This document shows positions 47,222 through 56,265 of a stretch of 64,000 bases of DNA, piece after piece. Under the pieces are notes generated by a model. The model did not search any database. It saw nothing but the letters and a program-made list of their open reading frames with translations, and had not been told where the DNA came from. Position numbers and translations under genes: made by a program. The stretch's first letter is position 1. The number at the start of each line of letters is the position of its first letter. The DNA comes from Pelagibius sp. (GTDB taxonomy: Bacteria > Pseudomonadota > Alphaproteobacteria > Kiloniellales > Kiloniellaceae): assembly GCF_028289705.1 (NCBI RefSeq), contig NZ_JANQOI010000086.1, positions 20,578-84,577 of the forward strand, in the 5' to 3' direction.

Positions 47222-47224
47222 CGC

Positions 47225-48139
47225 TCAGACCTTCTCCACTTCCGGCCGCCCCAGCAGACCGGTGGGACGGAAGATCAGCACCAGCACAAGGATGGAGAAG
47301 GCCGCCACGTCCTTGTATTCGATGGTGAAGTAGGCCGACCAGAAGGTCTCGATGAGGCCGATCAGCAGACCGCCCAGCATGGCGCCGGGCAATGAGCCGA
47401 TGCCCCCGAGGACCGCCGCGGTGAAGGCTTTAATGCCGGCCAGGAAGCCGATGTAGAAGTCGATGACGCCGTAGTAGACCAGGAACAGGATGCCGGCGAC
47501 CGCGGCCAGGGCGGCGCCGGTCACGAAGGTCAGGGAAATGGTCCGGTCGACGTTGATACCGAGCAGCCCGGCCATGGTGCGGTCCTGCTCACAGGCGCGC
47601 TGCGCGCGGCCCAGCGGCGTGCGTGCGATGATCATGGCGAAGGTCGCCATCAAAGCGACAGTCACAAGCACGATCAGGATCTGCACATAGCTGAGCTGAA
47701 CGACGAAGGCGTCGGTTTCCATCAGTGTGATCCCGCCCTGGATCACCGGCGGCATCGGCCGCACCCGGGCGCCCTGCAAGATCTGCACGTAATTCTGCAG
47801 GAAGATTGACATCCCGATCGCGGAAATCAGCGGCGCCAGCCGATGGGATCCGCGCAATGGTCGATAGGCCAAGCGTTCCACCGTCCAGCCGTAGACGGAG
47901 GTGAGGAGCATGGCGACGATGAGGACGATGATGAGCGCCAGCGGGACCCAGGTGATCCCGGCAAGGCCCAGAATGAGAAAGGCGATCAGGCCGACAAAGG
48001 CACCGATCATGAAAATGTCGCCGTGGGCGAAATTGATCATCCCGATGATGCCATAGACCATGGTGTAGCCAATGGCGATGAGGCCGTAGATCGCCCCCAG
48101 GGTGACACCGTTAATCAACTGCTGAACAAAATACTCCAC
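47225..48139 (-). CDS. livH: Branched-chain amino acid ABC transporter permease LivH
   Basis: A 304-residue permease that opens the second liv operon. The start YFVQQLINGVTLGAIYGLIA, the segment GMINFAHGDIFMIGAFVGLI and the coupling loop RACEQDRTMAGLLGINVD are classical LivH. ATG at 48139; its promoter should lie in the divergent region up to 48505. Confidence 0.96.
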   Translation of the reverse strand: MEYFVQQLINGVTLGAIYGLIAIGYTMVYGIIGMINFAHGDIFMIGAFVGLIAFLILGLAGITWVPLALIIVLIVAMLLTSVYGWTVERLAYRPLRGSHRLAPLISAIGMSIFLQNYVQILQGARVRPMPPVIQGGITLMETDAFVVQLSYVQILIVLVTVALMATFAMIIARTPLGRAQRACEQDRTMAGLLGINVDRTISLTFVTGAALAAVAGILFLVYYGVIDFYIGFLAGIKAFTAAVLGGIGSLPGAMLGGLLIGLIETFWSAYFTIEYKDVAAFSILVLVLIFRPTGLLGRPEVEKV

Positions 48140-48505
48140 GCGTCCCCCGTGCTCTGGGGCTTATGCCTTGCCCTTGCTTTTCGTTGGTTCGTTCAGGCGC
48201 AGCGCCTGCACCCAGCAGACGCCGTGCCGCCGCCTTCCCAGCCCCCTGTTTTCTTTTCTGCCGCGAACCTTACGACAATTCCGGCAAGGGTCAAACGCTA
48301 TCCCCGTCCCGCCCCCGAAGGTCTCTCAGGGCCCCTTGCGCAAGCCCTCGGCAGCAGGCCATGCGTTCTCCGCATGGCTATGTTGCGGCGCCGCATTCCA
48401 GTTGCAATCCACTGAAATCGGCGTAGATTCCTTGTTGTGCACCGCAACATAAGGTGCCGTATAGGGAGGTGCTCGGAAGAAACGCCACAGGAAGGGAGTT
48501 TCGAC
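48140..48505. promoter_or_regulatory. Divergent intergenic region with a 10-bp inverted repeat
   Basis: This ~365-base stretch separates livH from a small plus-strand gene. TATGTTGCGG (48379-48388) and CCGCAACATA (48442-48451) form a perfect 10-bp inverted repeat 53 bases apart. Inside the second arm CCTTGTTG and CAACATAAGG can form a local hairpin. An operator pair or an RNA structure in the leader of the 86-residue gene are possible. No gene seen. Confidence 0.45.
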
Positions 48506-48766
48506 GTGAAGCACCAAAGCCAAGACCAAGACCTGACATCGAATTCGCGCCCTCTCGGCGCCGCCGACGACGGCGACGGCAGAATCGAATTCACAATCGA
48601 CCCCGCCCAAGTGGACCGCTACATCGCTGAGGCCCAGCGCATGCGGGCCGCGGCCATCCGTGCCTTCTTCAAGTCGCTTTTCTCCCGGCGTCCCTCGGCA
48701 CCGAAGGCGGCGGAGAGCAGCGCCGGACCAGCGCCGGCCGCCGGAAATCGGCCGCTGCACGCCTGA
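48506..48766 (+). CDS. Small conserved-type protein (RSP_7527/DUF1127-like)
   Basis: An 86-residue protein. I chose the GTG at 48506, which has GGAAGGGAG eight bases upstream. The core IEFTIDPAQVDRYIAEAQRM followed by RAAAIRAFFKSLFSRR resembles the small alphaproteobacterial proteins with a helical R-x-E/Q-x-M-R-A segment (RSP_7527 or DUF1127-like). DUF1127 proteins bind RNA or regulate phosphate and carbon use, but membership here is only a resemblance. The tail is disordered Ala/Pro-rich. Confidence 0.6.
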   Translation: MKHQSQDQDLTSNSRPLGAADDGDGRIEFTIDPAQVDRYIAEAQRMRAAAIRAFFKSLFSRRPSAPKAAESSAGPAPAAGNRPLHA

Positions 48767-48851
48767 GCCCTTCGCCCGGCAAGACATCACCATAGCCGGA
48801 ACCCGGCCACCCGCCTGAGCGGGCGGCATTGCCTCGGGGACTGGAACGACC

Positions 48852-49541
48852 ATGCTTGTGGTTCGCAAACTGATGGCGCGCGAATCCAAAAGCCTAGAGC
48901 GTCATCTTCTGCGGCTCTCCGCAGAAGACCGGCGCCTGCGCTTCGGATACGCGACCAGCGCGCCCGCCATCGCGGCCTACGTGAAGGCCATGGACTGGGG
49001 AAAGACCTGGGCCATCGGGGCCTTCAGCGGCACGCGCCTCTGCGGGATCGTCGAACTGACCCGCTGCGATCCCTGGTGGGCCATGAAGGCCGAGCTCTCG
49101 GTCTCCGTGGAGAAGCACTACCAGAACCGCGGCCTCGGCACCCGGCTGGTCGCCGAGGCCCTGCTCATTGCGCGCAACCGCGGCTTTCAGACGGTCTACC
49201 TGCTGTGCCTGCCGGAGAACCGGCCGATCCAGCGGATCGCCCGCAAGTTCGCCGGTCAGCTTACGGCCGTCGAAGGAGAGCTGGAGGCCCGCATTCGCCC
49301 GGCCCAGCCGACCCCGCTGTCGGTGATGATGGAACTGTTCAACGACAACCGGGCCATTCTGCAGTGCGTCCTGGAACCGCCCAAGAGACGGCGCAGCGGA
49401 CAACGGGAGCCGGCGAACCGGGCGGACCCCAAACGGGGATCAGGCCGCCAGCCTGCGACCACAGCATCGACACGCCCTCGCCCGGCTGCATGGCGCAGTA
49501 GAGGCGCAGGCGGAAAACCGCGGAGACAATTCCCGGCCTAA
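48852..49541 (+). CDS. GNAT family N-acetyltransferase with basic C-terminal tail
   Basis: A 229-residue protein. The GNAT core includes AELSVSVEKHYQNRGLGTRL (acetyl-CoA motif A, Q/RxxGxG/A as QNRGLGTRL) and ARNRGFQTVYLLCLPENRPI. The first residues LVVRKLMARESKSLERHLLR resemble GNATs that sit next to small alphaproteobacterial proteins. The last ~50 residues are disordered and very rich in Arg, Pro and Gly. Substrate unknown. Confidence 0.87.
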   Translation: MLVVRKLMARESKSLERHLLRLSAEDRRLRFGYATSAPAIAAYVKAMDWGKTWAIGAFSGTRLCGIVELTRCDPWWAMKAELSVSVEKHYQNRGLGTRLVAEALLIARNRGFQTVYLLCLPENRPIQRIARKFAGQLTAVEGELEARIRPAQPTPLSVMMELFNDNRAILQCVLEPPKRRRSGQREPANRADPKRGSGRQPATTASTRPRPAAWRSRGAGGKPRRQFPA

Positions 49542-49573
49542 ACCGTTGAGAACGATGGGAGCAAAAATGAAAA

Positions 49574-49649
49574 TGGCGACCCCAACGGGATTCGAACCCG
49601 TGTTGCCGGCGTGAAAGGCCGGTGTCCTAGGCCTCTAGACGATGGGGTC
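49574..49649 (-). tRNA. tRNA-Glu (anticodon TTC)
   Basis: A complete 76-base cloverleaf on the minus strand. Acceptor GACCCCA pairs with TGGGGTC, the T-loop is GGTTCGAATCC, the anticodon loop is CTTTCAC (anticodon at 49613-49615), and the CCA end is encoded. No integrase or repeat of the 3' end is seen nearby. Confidence 0.96.
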
Positions 49650-49738
49650 GTCGGGCAGAGGATGTAGCCGCTCGCCGGGGGGAATGCAAGCCTGTCCGGG
49701 CGCCCGCTGGGCGATTATCCGACGCCGATCAGAAAGGC

Positions 49739-50617
49739 CTAATATCCGGGGCCGAGGCCCCCGCCCTGGGCCGCAGGGCCACCGGCCGGCTGGGTCCAGG
49801 CCTGGGCGAGCTGCGGGCGCTTGCCGGGGGCCGGCTCCGGCGCCGGGCGGTCGGCGACCGGCACCGAGCCGATCTCCTTAATCAGCTTCTCCAGCATCGC
49901 CGCCGCGAAGTCTTCGTAGTTGTTGGCCGTCATCACGAAAGCCCCGGTTCCCCCGATCACCGAGGTCCGATAGTAGCCGTCCACCGAGGAGTCCTCGTTG
50001 AGGATCGCCAGGCCGTTGATGGTGATGCCTTGCGCCACCGCCAGGTCGCGCAGCTTGGACGGCTGGGCGCCCTGGTTGGCGCGCCCGTCGCCGGAGATGT
50101 CGATGACCTTGCGAACCCCCTGGAAGGCGTTGCGCGCAATGGCGCGGGAGGCAAACTCGATGGCGCCGCCGATGGCGGTTCCCCCGCCATCGAGGAAGCG
50201 CGGCGTGCGGTCGATCGTCGAGGCAAAGTCCGCTGTCGTATCCGCGGTCGTAAGGTGGGTCCAGTCGATGGCCACGTGCTGGCGGCGGTTATCGGACCAT
50301 TGGATCATGGCAATGGCGATGCCGAGGTCGCCTGTCGCGCGAATCGCTGCCGCCACTGCCGGGTCGCGGAAGGCATCGGCAAAGCCGCGCATCTGCAGGT
50401 CGAACTCCTCGGCGGACACCGACGACGATGCATCGACCGCCAGCACCAGTTCCAGATCGACCAACTGTCCGGCCCCGGTGACCTGGGCGAGGCTGCCGGC
50501 CATGCGGTCGGTTCCTTCCCCGGCCTGGGCAGAGCCGGAAAGCACCGCCAGACAGCCGGCAAGGACCGCAGTTCCGGCCAGCACGGCGACGCGAGCGCTG
50601 TGTCGGATCAAAGCCAT
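49739..50617 (-). CDS. DUF1194 (VWA-like) secreted protein
   Basis: A 292-residue protein with a signal peptide (VLAGCLAVLSGSAQA) and a VWA-type domain whose MIDAS-like motif is LAVDASSSVSAEEF, followed by GGGTAIGGAIEFA and VIDISGDGRANQG. This is the DUF1194 family. An LAGC word occurs in the leader but a normal Sec cleavage after SAQA seems more likely than lipidation. The C terminus is Pro/Gly-rich. Function unknown; VWA domains bind metal and partners. Confidence 0.9.
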   Translation of the reverse strand: MALIRHSARVAVLAGTAVLAGCLAVLSGSAQAGEGTDRMAGSLAQVTGAGQLVDLELVLAVDASSSVSAEEFDLQMRGFADAFRDPAVAAAIRATGDLGIAIAMIQWSDNRRQHVAIDWTHLTTADTTADFASTIDRTPRFLDGGGTAIGGAIEFASRAIARNAFQGVRKVIDISGDGRANQGAQPSKLRDLAVAQGITINGLAILNEDSSVDGYYRTSVIGGTGAFVMTANNYEDFAAAMLEKLIKEIGSVPVADRPAPEPAPGKRPQLAQAWTQPAGGPAAQGGGLGPGY

Positions 50618-50731
50618 GGGGCAAGCTTACCCGGCGAAGCCGCCCTCTGTCGCGGAGAATAGGACCGCTGACCAGAATTTGAACCGCCCGCCGGCCGGAA
50701 CCTGAGGTTTCCTCTAAGTCACGAAAAAGTC

Positions 50732-52561
50732 TTAGGTCCGGACCGGTGCTGCATCCTCGACGATGAACTGGACCGAGTCGACACCGCCCCAGCGGTCGAT
50801 CTGCAGCCGCCCGGCCAGATGCAGCGGCAGGCCTGCGGTCTGCAACAGTGCCGCGCCCAGATCGCTGTCCAGCGCGCGAAAGGCGATGGCTTTGAGCCGT
50901 CCGCCCTCCGCACCGGAGAGAAAGCAGCGCACATGGTTCTCGCCGACCACCGAGGCCTGGGCCACCTTGACCGCCGGCAGGGCGAAGCGCGGCTGCGCGT
51001 TGCCCACACCGAAGGGCCCGCAGCGCTCCAGCGCCGCCAGCAACTCCAGGGTGGCTCCCTTGGGATGCAGCGCGCCGTCGATGCCCAGGGCGGGCTGGTA
51101 GGCGATCTCCGCCAGGCGGCGGCTCAGGCGGTCGTCGAGGAAGGCCACCAGGGCCGCCAGCCGGTCCGCCTCTACCGTCAGGCCCGCCGCCATGGGATGC
51201 CCGCCGCCGTTGACCAGCAGGCCTTCCTGGCGGGCGGCGATCACCGCCGCGCCGAGGTCGACGCCCGGCACCGAACGGGCGGAGCCCTTGCCCAGTGCGC
51301 CCTCCAGGGCAACCACCAGTGCCGGACGGTTGTAGCGCTCCTTCAGACGGCTGGCGACGATGCCGATGACGCCGGCATGCCAGCCCTCGGAGGCGGCCAC
51401 CGCGAGGCCCTGCCCCGCCCCCTGCTCTTCGATCTGCAGGATCGCCTGATCGAGGACTTGGGCCTCGATCTCCCGCCGCTCCGTGTTGTAGGCATCGAGG
51501 CTGGTGGCGATGGCAGCGGCTTCCGCGGGATCGTCGGAACACAGCAGGCGCGCGCCCAGCGGCGCTTCCCCCACGCGGCCGCCAGCGTTCACCCGCGGCC
51601 CCAGGAGGTAGCCGGCATGATAGGTGCCCGGCGGCTCGCCGATGCGCGCCACGTCGCAGAGCGCCGCGAGGCCCGCATTGCACCGCGCCGCCATGACCTT
51701 CAGACCCTGACCGACGAGGGCGCGATTGACGCCGGTCAGCGGCACCACATCGCAGACCGTCCCCAGGGCCACAAGGTCGAGCCACTGGCGCAGGTCGGGC
51801 TCGCGGCAGCCCTGGCGCGCGTACCAGCCGGCCTCCCTGAAAGCGCGGTTGAGCGCCACCACCAGCATGAAAGCCACGCCCACCGCCGCCATCTGGCCCT
51901 GGCCGCTGTGGTCGTCCAGGCGGTTGGGATTGACCACGGCGGCGGCGTCCGGCAGCCGCGGCTCGGCGGCATGGTGGTCGATGACGATGACCTCCAGACC
52001 CGCCGCCTGGGCGCCGGCCAGAACCTCGAAGGCGGTGATCCCGCAATCCACGGTGATGACCAGATCGGTTCCCGCCGCCTTCAGCCGTTTCAGCGCCGGA
52101 AGATTGGGCCCGTAGCCTTCGGCCATGCGGTCCGGAATGTAGATCTCGAGAGCGATCCCCAGGGCGTCGAAGAAGCGCCACAGCAGGGCCGCAGAGGTCG
52201 CGCCATCGACGTCGTAGTCGCCGAAAACGGCGATCTTCTCGCCCTGCTCGGCCGCCTGCAGAAGCCGCTGGGCGGCCCGGTCCATGTCGGCGAAACCCGA
52301 GGGGTCGGGCAGATAGTCGCGCAAGGTCGGGTTCAGGAAGCGTTCCGCCTCCTCCGGAGCCACCCCGCGGGCGGCCAGCACGCGCCCGACAATCTCCGGC
52401 AAGCCCAACTGCTGCGAAAGGGCCATGGCCTGGCGGACGTCACCCAGGCGTTCCTCCCAGCGCTTGCCGGTCAGCGAACGCTCGACCCCCAGAAAGGTGG
52501 CGCGCCCAGCGCCACCGGCCGGGGGGGCTTGCTGCCGGGATGGCGGAGCCGCCGCCACCAT
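50732..52561 (-). CDS. recJ: Single-stranded-DNA-specific exonuclease RecJ
   Basis: A 609-residue 5'-3' exonuclease. DHH-domain motifs FGDYDVDGATSAALLW and VIVIDHHAAEPRLP and the DHHA1 motif VNGGGHPMAAGL are complete, and the C-terminal OB-fold end follows. It trims ssDNA in recombination and mismatch repair. The ATG at 52561 lies five bases after glpX; the frame upstream runs through glpX without use. It closes the aminotransferase-hom-glpX-recJ operon. Confidence 0.95.
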   Translation of the reverse strand: MVAAAPPSRQQAPPAGGAGRATFLGVERSLTGKRWEERLGDVRQAMALSQQLGLPEIVGRVLAARGVAPEEAERFLNPTLRDYLPDPSGFADMDRAAQRLLQAAEQGEKIAVFGDYDVDGATSAALLWRFFDALGIALEIYIPDRMAEGYGPNLPALKRLKAAGTDLVITVDCGITAFEVLAGAQAAGLEVIVIDHHAAEPRLPDAAAVVNPNRLDDHSGQGQMAAVGVAFMLVVALNRAFREAGWYARQGCREPDLRQWLDLVALGTVCDVVPLTGVNRALVGQGLKVMAARCNAGLAALCDVARIGEPPGTYHAGYLLGPRVNAGGRVGEAPLGARLLCSDDPAEAAAIATSLDAYNTERREIEAQVLDQAILQIEEQGAGQGLAVAASEGWHAGVIGIVASRLKERYNRPALVVALEGALGKGSARSVPGVDLGAAVIAARQEGLLVNGGGHPMAAGLTVEADRLAALVAFLDDRLSRRLAEIAYQPALGIDGALHPKGATLELLAALERCGPFGVGNAQPRFALPAVKVAQASVVGENHVRCFLSGAEGGRLKAIAFRALDSDLGAALLQTAGLPLHLAGRLQIDRWGGVDSVQFIVEDAAPVRT

Positions 52562-52566
52562 GGCGG

Positions 52567-53568
52567 CTAGACGCCCAGCTCGTCGTACCAGGTCTTGCGC
52601 TGGAAGTTGTGCTGGGCCTCCACCAGGCGCACCGTCCCGGACTTGGAGCGCATGACCACCGAGTGGGTGGTGGCACCGCCGTGAAAGCGGCGCACGCCCT
52701 TCAGCATCGATCCGTCGGTGACGCCGGTGGCGGCGAACATGACGTCGCCCGCGGCCAGTTCGTGAAGGCTGTACTTGCGGTCGTAGTCGGTAATTCCCCA
52801 ACGGTCGGCGCGGCGCCGTTCCTCATCGTTGCGGAACACGAGGCGCCCCTGGAACTGACCGCCGATGCAGCGCAGGGCCGCCGCCGCCAGCACTCCTTCC
52901 GGCGCACCGCCCACACCCATATAGATATCGACGCCGCTGTCGGAGCGGCTGGTGGCCATGACGCCGGAGACATCGCCGTCGCCGATCAGCATGATGCGCG
53001 CGCCGGCCTCGCGGACCTTGGCGATCACTTCGCTGTGGCGCGGCCGGTCGAGAATGCAGGCGACGAGATCGGAGACCTCCACCTTCTTCGCCTTGGCGAG
53101 GTTGGCCAGGTTCGCCGCAGGTGTCTCGTCCAGGTCCACCAGGTCGTCGGGCAGACCGCCGCCGACGGCGATCTTGTCCATGTAGGTGTCCGGTGCGTTG
53201 AGGAAGTTACCGGCCTCGGCCATGGCGATGACGGCCAAGGCATTGTGACCGCCCTTGGCAGTAATGGTGGTCCCTTCCAGCGGATCGAGGGCGATGTCGA
53301 TGGCGGGTCCGCCGCTGCCGACCTTCTCCCCGATGTAGAGCATCGGCGCCTCGTCGCGCTCGCCCTCCCCGATCACCACGGTACCGTCGATCCCCAGGCC
53401 GTTCAGCGACTGGCGCATGGCGTTGACCGCCGCCTGGTCCGCCGCCTTCTCGTCGCCCCGGCCCATCAGCCGCGAGGCCGCCAGGGCGGCCGCCTCCGTC
53501 ACGCGCACGGTCTCAAGGGCAAGGTTTCGGTCCATGGAACTGCTGGTGGGGGCATTGCTTGTCGGCAT
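52567..53568 (-). CDS. glpX: Class II fructose-1,6-bisphosphatase
   Basis: A 333-residue GlpX-type enzyme: GEGERDEAPMLYIGEKVG, the metal site IALDPLEGTTITAKGG, and GVGGAPEGVLAAAALRCIG. It dephosphorylates fructose-1,6-bisphosphate in gluconeogenesis (in some alphaproteobacteria also sedoheptulose-1,7-bisphosphate). ATG at 53568 follows AAGAGGGA. It lies 25 bases after hom and immediately before recJ. Confidence 0.95.
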   Translation of the reverse strand: MPTSNAPTSSSMDRNLALETVRVTEAAALAASRLMGRGDEKAADQAAVNAMRQSLNGLGIDGTVVIGEGERDEAPMLYIGEKVGSGGPAIDIALDPLEGTTITAKGGHNALAVIAMAEAGNFLNAPDTYMDKIAVGGGLPDDLVDLDETPAANLANLAKAKKVEVSDLVACILDRPRHSEVIAKVREAGARIMLIGDGDVSGVMATSRSDSGVDIYMGVGGAPEGVLAAAALRCIGGQFQGRLVFRNDEERRRADRWGITDYDRKYSLHELAAGDVMFAATGVTDGSMLKGVRRFHGGATTHSVVMRSKSGTVRLVEAQHNFQRKTWYDELGV

Positions 53569-53593
53569 CGGTCCCTCTTTCCTCCCGGTCGCG

Positions 53594-54919
53594 TCAAAAA
53601 TCGACGATGCGGATCAGCCGCGGCGGCTCCAGAGTCGCCTCGAGCTCGGCAATCTTGGCCAGGGCCCCCTGCATCGCGGCCTCGCTGGTCTCATGGGTCA
53701 TGATAATCACCGGCACGGGCTCGCCCTCGCCTTCGGCGCGGCCGCGTTGCAGCATGGACTCCATCGAGATGTCGGCATCGCGCAGCACAGCGGAAATGTC
53801 GGCAATCACACCCGGCTTGTCGAGGACCAGCAAGCGCAGATAGTAGGCACAGCTATGCCGCTCCATGGGCAGGGTCGGAAGCTGGCGCAGCTTGCCGGCG
53901 GCAATGCCGAAGACCGGCGGGGTCGTGCCGCGCGCAATGTCGATGAGATCCGCCACCACTGCCGAAGCGGTGGGTCCGGCCCCGGCGCCGCGCCCCTCGT
54001 ACATCGTTGTATCGACGAAGTCGCCGTCGGCAACGACGGCGTTGAAGACCCCCTCGACCGAGGCAATTGGCTGGCTCTTGCGCACCATGCAGGGATGAAC
54101 CCGCTGCTCGACCGCACCATTCACAAGCTGGGCGACACCCAGCAGCTTGATGCAGTAGCCCAGCTCTTCGGCGTAGGCGACATCGAGGGCGGAGACGTTG
54201 CGGATGCCCTCGACATAGACGGAGTCGAAATCGACCTCGCAGCCGAAGGCCAGGGCGGTCAGGATCGCCAGCTTGTGGGCGGAATCCACACCATCGATGT
54301 CAAAGCTGGGGTCGGCTTCGGCATAGCCGAGGCGTTGCGCCTCGGCCAGCACGGTGTCGAAGTCCAGGCGCTCCCGGGGATTGCCGCCGGCGACCCCGGC
54401 CGCCGACATCTGGCTGAGGATATAGTTGCAGGTGCCGTTCAGGATGCCGTAGACGCGGCTGATCCGATTGCCCGCCAGCCCCTCGCGCAGGCCCTTGATG
54501 ATGGGAATGCCGCCGGCCACCGCGGCCTCGTAGCCGATGGTGCAGCCTGCCGCCTCTGCCCGGCCGGCCAGGGCCGTGCCGTGATGGGCCAGGAGGGCCT
54601 TGTTGGCAGTGACCACCGAACGCCCGGCCGCCAGGGCCGCCTCGACGCTTGCCTTGGCCGGCCCTTCGGAGCCGCCGATGAGTTCCACGACGACGTCGGC
54701 GTCGGCCTGTTCGGCCAGCGCCACAGGGTCGTCGAACCATTGGTATCCGGAGAGGTCGAGCCCACGGTCCCGGCCACGCTCACGCGCGCAGACCGCGGTT
54801 ACCTGCAGGGCGCGCCCCGAGCGTGCCGCAATGGCTTCCGCATTCCGGTCAAGCAGACGCAGGGTTCCTCCGCCGACCGTTCCCAGGCCGGCCACCGCTA
54901 TGCGAAGGGCTTTGGTCAA
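53594..54919 (-). CDS. hom: Homoserine dehydrogenase
   Basis: A 441-residue enzyme of aspartate-family amino acid synthesis, reducing aspartate semialdehyde to homoserine. NAD-binding VAGLGTVGGGTLRLL, the catalytic region YEAAVAGGIPIIKGLREGLA with GILNGTCNYIL, and a C-terminal ACT domain (LRLLVLDKPGVIADISAVLR) for feedback by threonine. The start is a TTG at 54919 overlapping the aminotransferase stop (TTGA), so translation is coupled; no ATG matches the family start. Confidence 0.95.
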   Translation of the reverse strand: MTKALRIAVAGLGTVGGGTLRLLDRNAEAIAARSGRALQVTAVCARERGRDRGLDLSGYQWFDDPVALAEQADADVVVELIGGSEGPAKASVEAALAAGRSVVTANKALLAHHGTALAGRAEAAGCTIGYEAAVAGGIPIIKGLREGLAGNRISRVYGILNGTCNYILSQMSAAGVAGGNPRERLDFDTVLAEAQRLGYAEADPSFDIDGVDSAHKLAILTALAFGCEVDFDSVYVEGIRNVSALDVAYAEELGYCIKLLGVAQLVNGAVEQRVHPCMVRKSQPIASVEGVFNAVVADGDFVDTTMYEGRGAGAGPTASAVVADLIDIARGTTPPVFGIAAGKLRQLPTLPMERHSCAYYLRLLVLDKPGVIADISAVLRDADISMESMLQRGRAEGEGEPVPVIIMTHETSEAAMQGALAKIAELEATLEPPRLIRIVDF

Positions 54920-56136
54920 GAAGCGATATTCCGAACCTTTGCGTCCGTGGGCCCGATGCCCGAGTCCCGCAGGAACGCCTTGATGTTGCGCACGGCCTGG
55001 CGGGTCCGCTGCTCGTTCTCCACCAGGCCAAGGCGCACGTAACCCTCCCCGTACTCGCCGAAGCCGATGCCCGGCGCCACGGCGACCTGGGCCTCTTCCA
55101 GCAGCATCTTCGAGAACTCCAAGGAGCCCATCTCGCGCAAGGCCTGCGGCAGGGGCGCCCAGCAGAACATGGTCGCCGGCGGGCTGGGGATCGGCCAGCC
55201 CGCGGCCGTCAAGCCGGACACCAGGACATCGCGGCGCGAGCGATAGCGCTGACGCATCTCCTCGACGCAGTCCTGCGGACCGTTGAGGGCCGCCGTTGCG
55301 GCCACCTGGATCGGCGTGAAAGCGCCGTAGTCGAGATAGGACTTCACCCGGGCAAGGGCGGCCACCAGATCCGGATTGCCGGCGCAGAATCCCATGCGCC
55401 AACCGGGCATGGAATAGGTCTTGCTGAGGGAGGTGAACTCGACGGCGATTTCCTTCGCACCGGGGACCTGCAGGATCGAGGGCGGCGGCTCGTCGTTGAA
55501 GTAGACCTCGGCGTAGGCGAGGTCGGAGATCACGTAGATGTGGTTCTCGCGGCAGAAGTCGACGACGGCGGCGTAGAAGTCCAGGTCGACCACTTCGGCC
55601 GTCGGGTTCGAAGGGTAGTTGAGCACCAGGGCCGAAGGCTTGGGCACCGAATGGCGCACCGCCCGTTCCAACTGTTCCATGAAGTCGAAGCCCGGTGCCA
55701 TGGGCATGCTGCGGATGGCGGCACCGGCGATGATGAAGCCGAAGGCGTGGATGGGATAGCTGGGATTGGGGGCCAGAATGATATCGCCGGGGCTGGTGAT
55801 GGCCTGGGCCAGATTGGCCAGACCCTCTTTGGAGCCCAGGGTGGCGATCACTTCGCGCTCCGGGTCCAGGTCGACGTTGAAGCGTTCGCCATAGTAGCGG
55901 CAGAGGCCACGGCGCAGGCCGGGAATGCCGCGCGAGGTGGAGTAGCGGTGCACCCGCGGGTCCGACAGGGTGTCCACCAGCTTGTCGATCACATGCTTCG
56001 GCGGCGGCTGGTCGGGATTGCCCATGCCGAAATCGATAATGTCCTCCCCCGCCGCGCGCGCCTTCGACTTGAGGGCGTTGACCTCTGCGAAGACATAAGG
56101 CGGAAGGCGCTTTATGCGGTGGAAATCCTGAGACAT
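54916..56136 (-). CDS. Class I/II aminotransferase (AlaC / LL-DAP aminotransferase-like)
   Basis: A 406-residue PLP aminotransferase. IDFGMGNPDQPPPKHVIDKL, LGSKEGLANLAQAITSPGD and the PLP lysine in EFTSLSKTYSMPGWRMGF are present. It belongs to the group annotated either as LL-diaminopimelate aminotransferase or as alanine transaminase AlaC; its position directly before hom fits amino acid biosynthesis but does not decide. ATG at 56136. First gene of the operon with hom, glpX and recJ. Confidence 0.92.
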   Translation of the reverse strand: MSQDFHRIKRLPPYVFAEVNALKSKARAAGEDIIDFGMGNPDQPPPKHVIDKLVDTLSDPRVHRYSTSRGIPGLRRGLCRYYGERFNVDLDPEREVIATLGSKEGLANLAQAITSPGDIILAPNPSYPIHAFGFIIAGAAIRSMPMAPGFDFMEQLERAVRHSVPKPSALVLNYPSNPTAEVVDLDFYAAVVDFCRENHIYVISDLAYAEVYFNDEPPPSILQVPGAKEIAVEFTSLSKTYSMPGWRMGFCAGNPDLVAALARVKSYLDYGAFTPIQVAATAALNGPQDCVEEMRQRYRSRRDVLVSGLTAAGWPIPSPPATMFCWAPLPQALREMGSLEFSKMLLEEAQVAVAPGIGFGEYGEGYVRLGLVENEQRTRQAVRNIKAFLRDSGIGPTDAKVRNIAS

Positions 56137-56265
56137 GGCCCTTCAAGGGAAGACAAGTGAGACCGGGCAACGGCCTGACGATGCGGCAGCTTGCCGGTGG
56201 CGCGTCCTGGGTGCCAGCCTGCTGTCCATCGGCGGTGTCCGGCGTTTTTTGTATAGCGGAGGCTG

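Noticed and set aside
49574..49649. tRNA-Glu as an integration site for a mobile element
   Set aside because: No integrase, no repeat of the tRNA 3' end and no change in gene type around it.
50289..52801. Long open frames overlapping recJ on both strands, some over 580 codons
   Set aside because: RecJ motifs (DYDVDGATS, VIDHH, GGGHPMAAG) fix the real frame; the others translate to Arg/Gly/Pro-rich or His/Gly-rich sequence without motifs.
53417..56160. Plus-strand open frames opposite glpX, hom and the aminotransferase (up to 541 codons)
   Set aside because: Antisense shadows of well-conserved genes.
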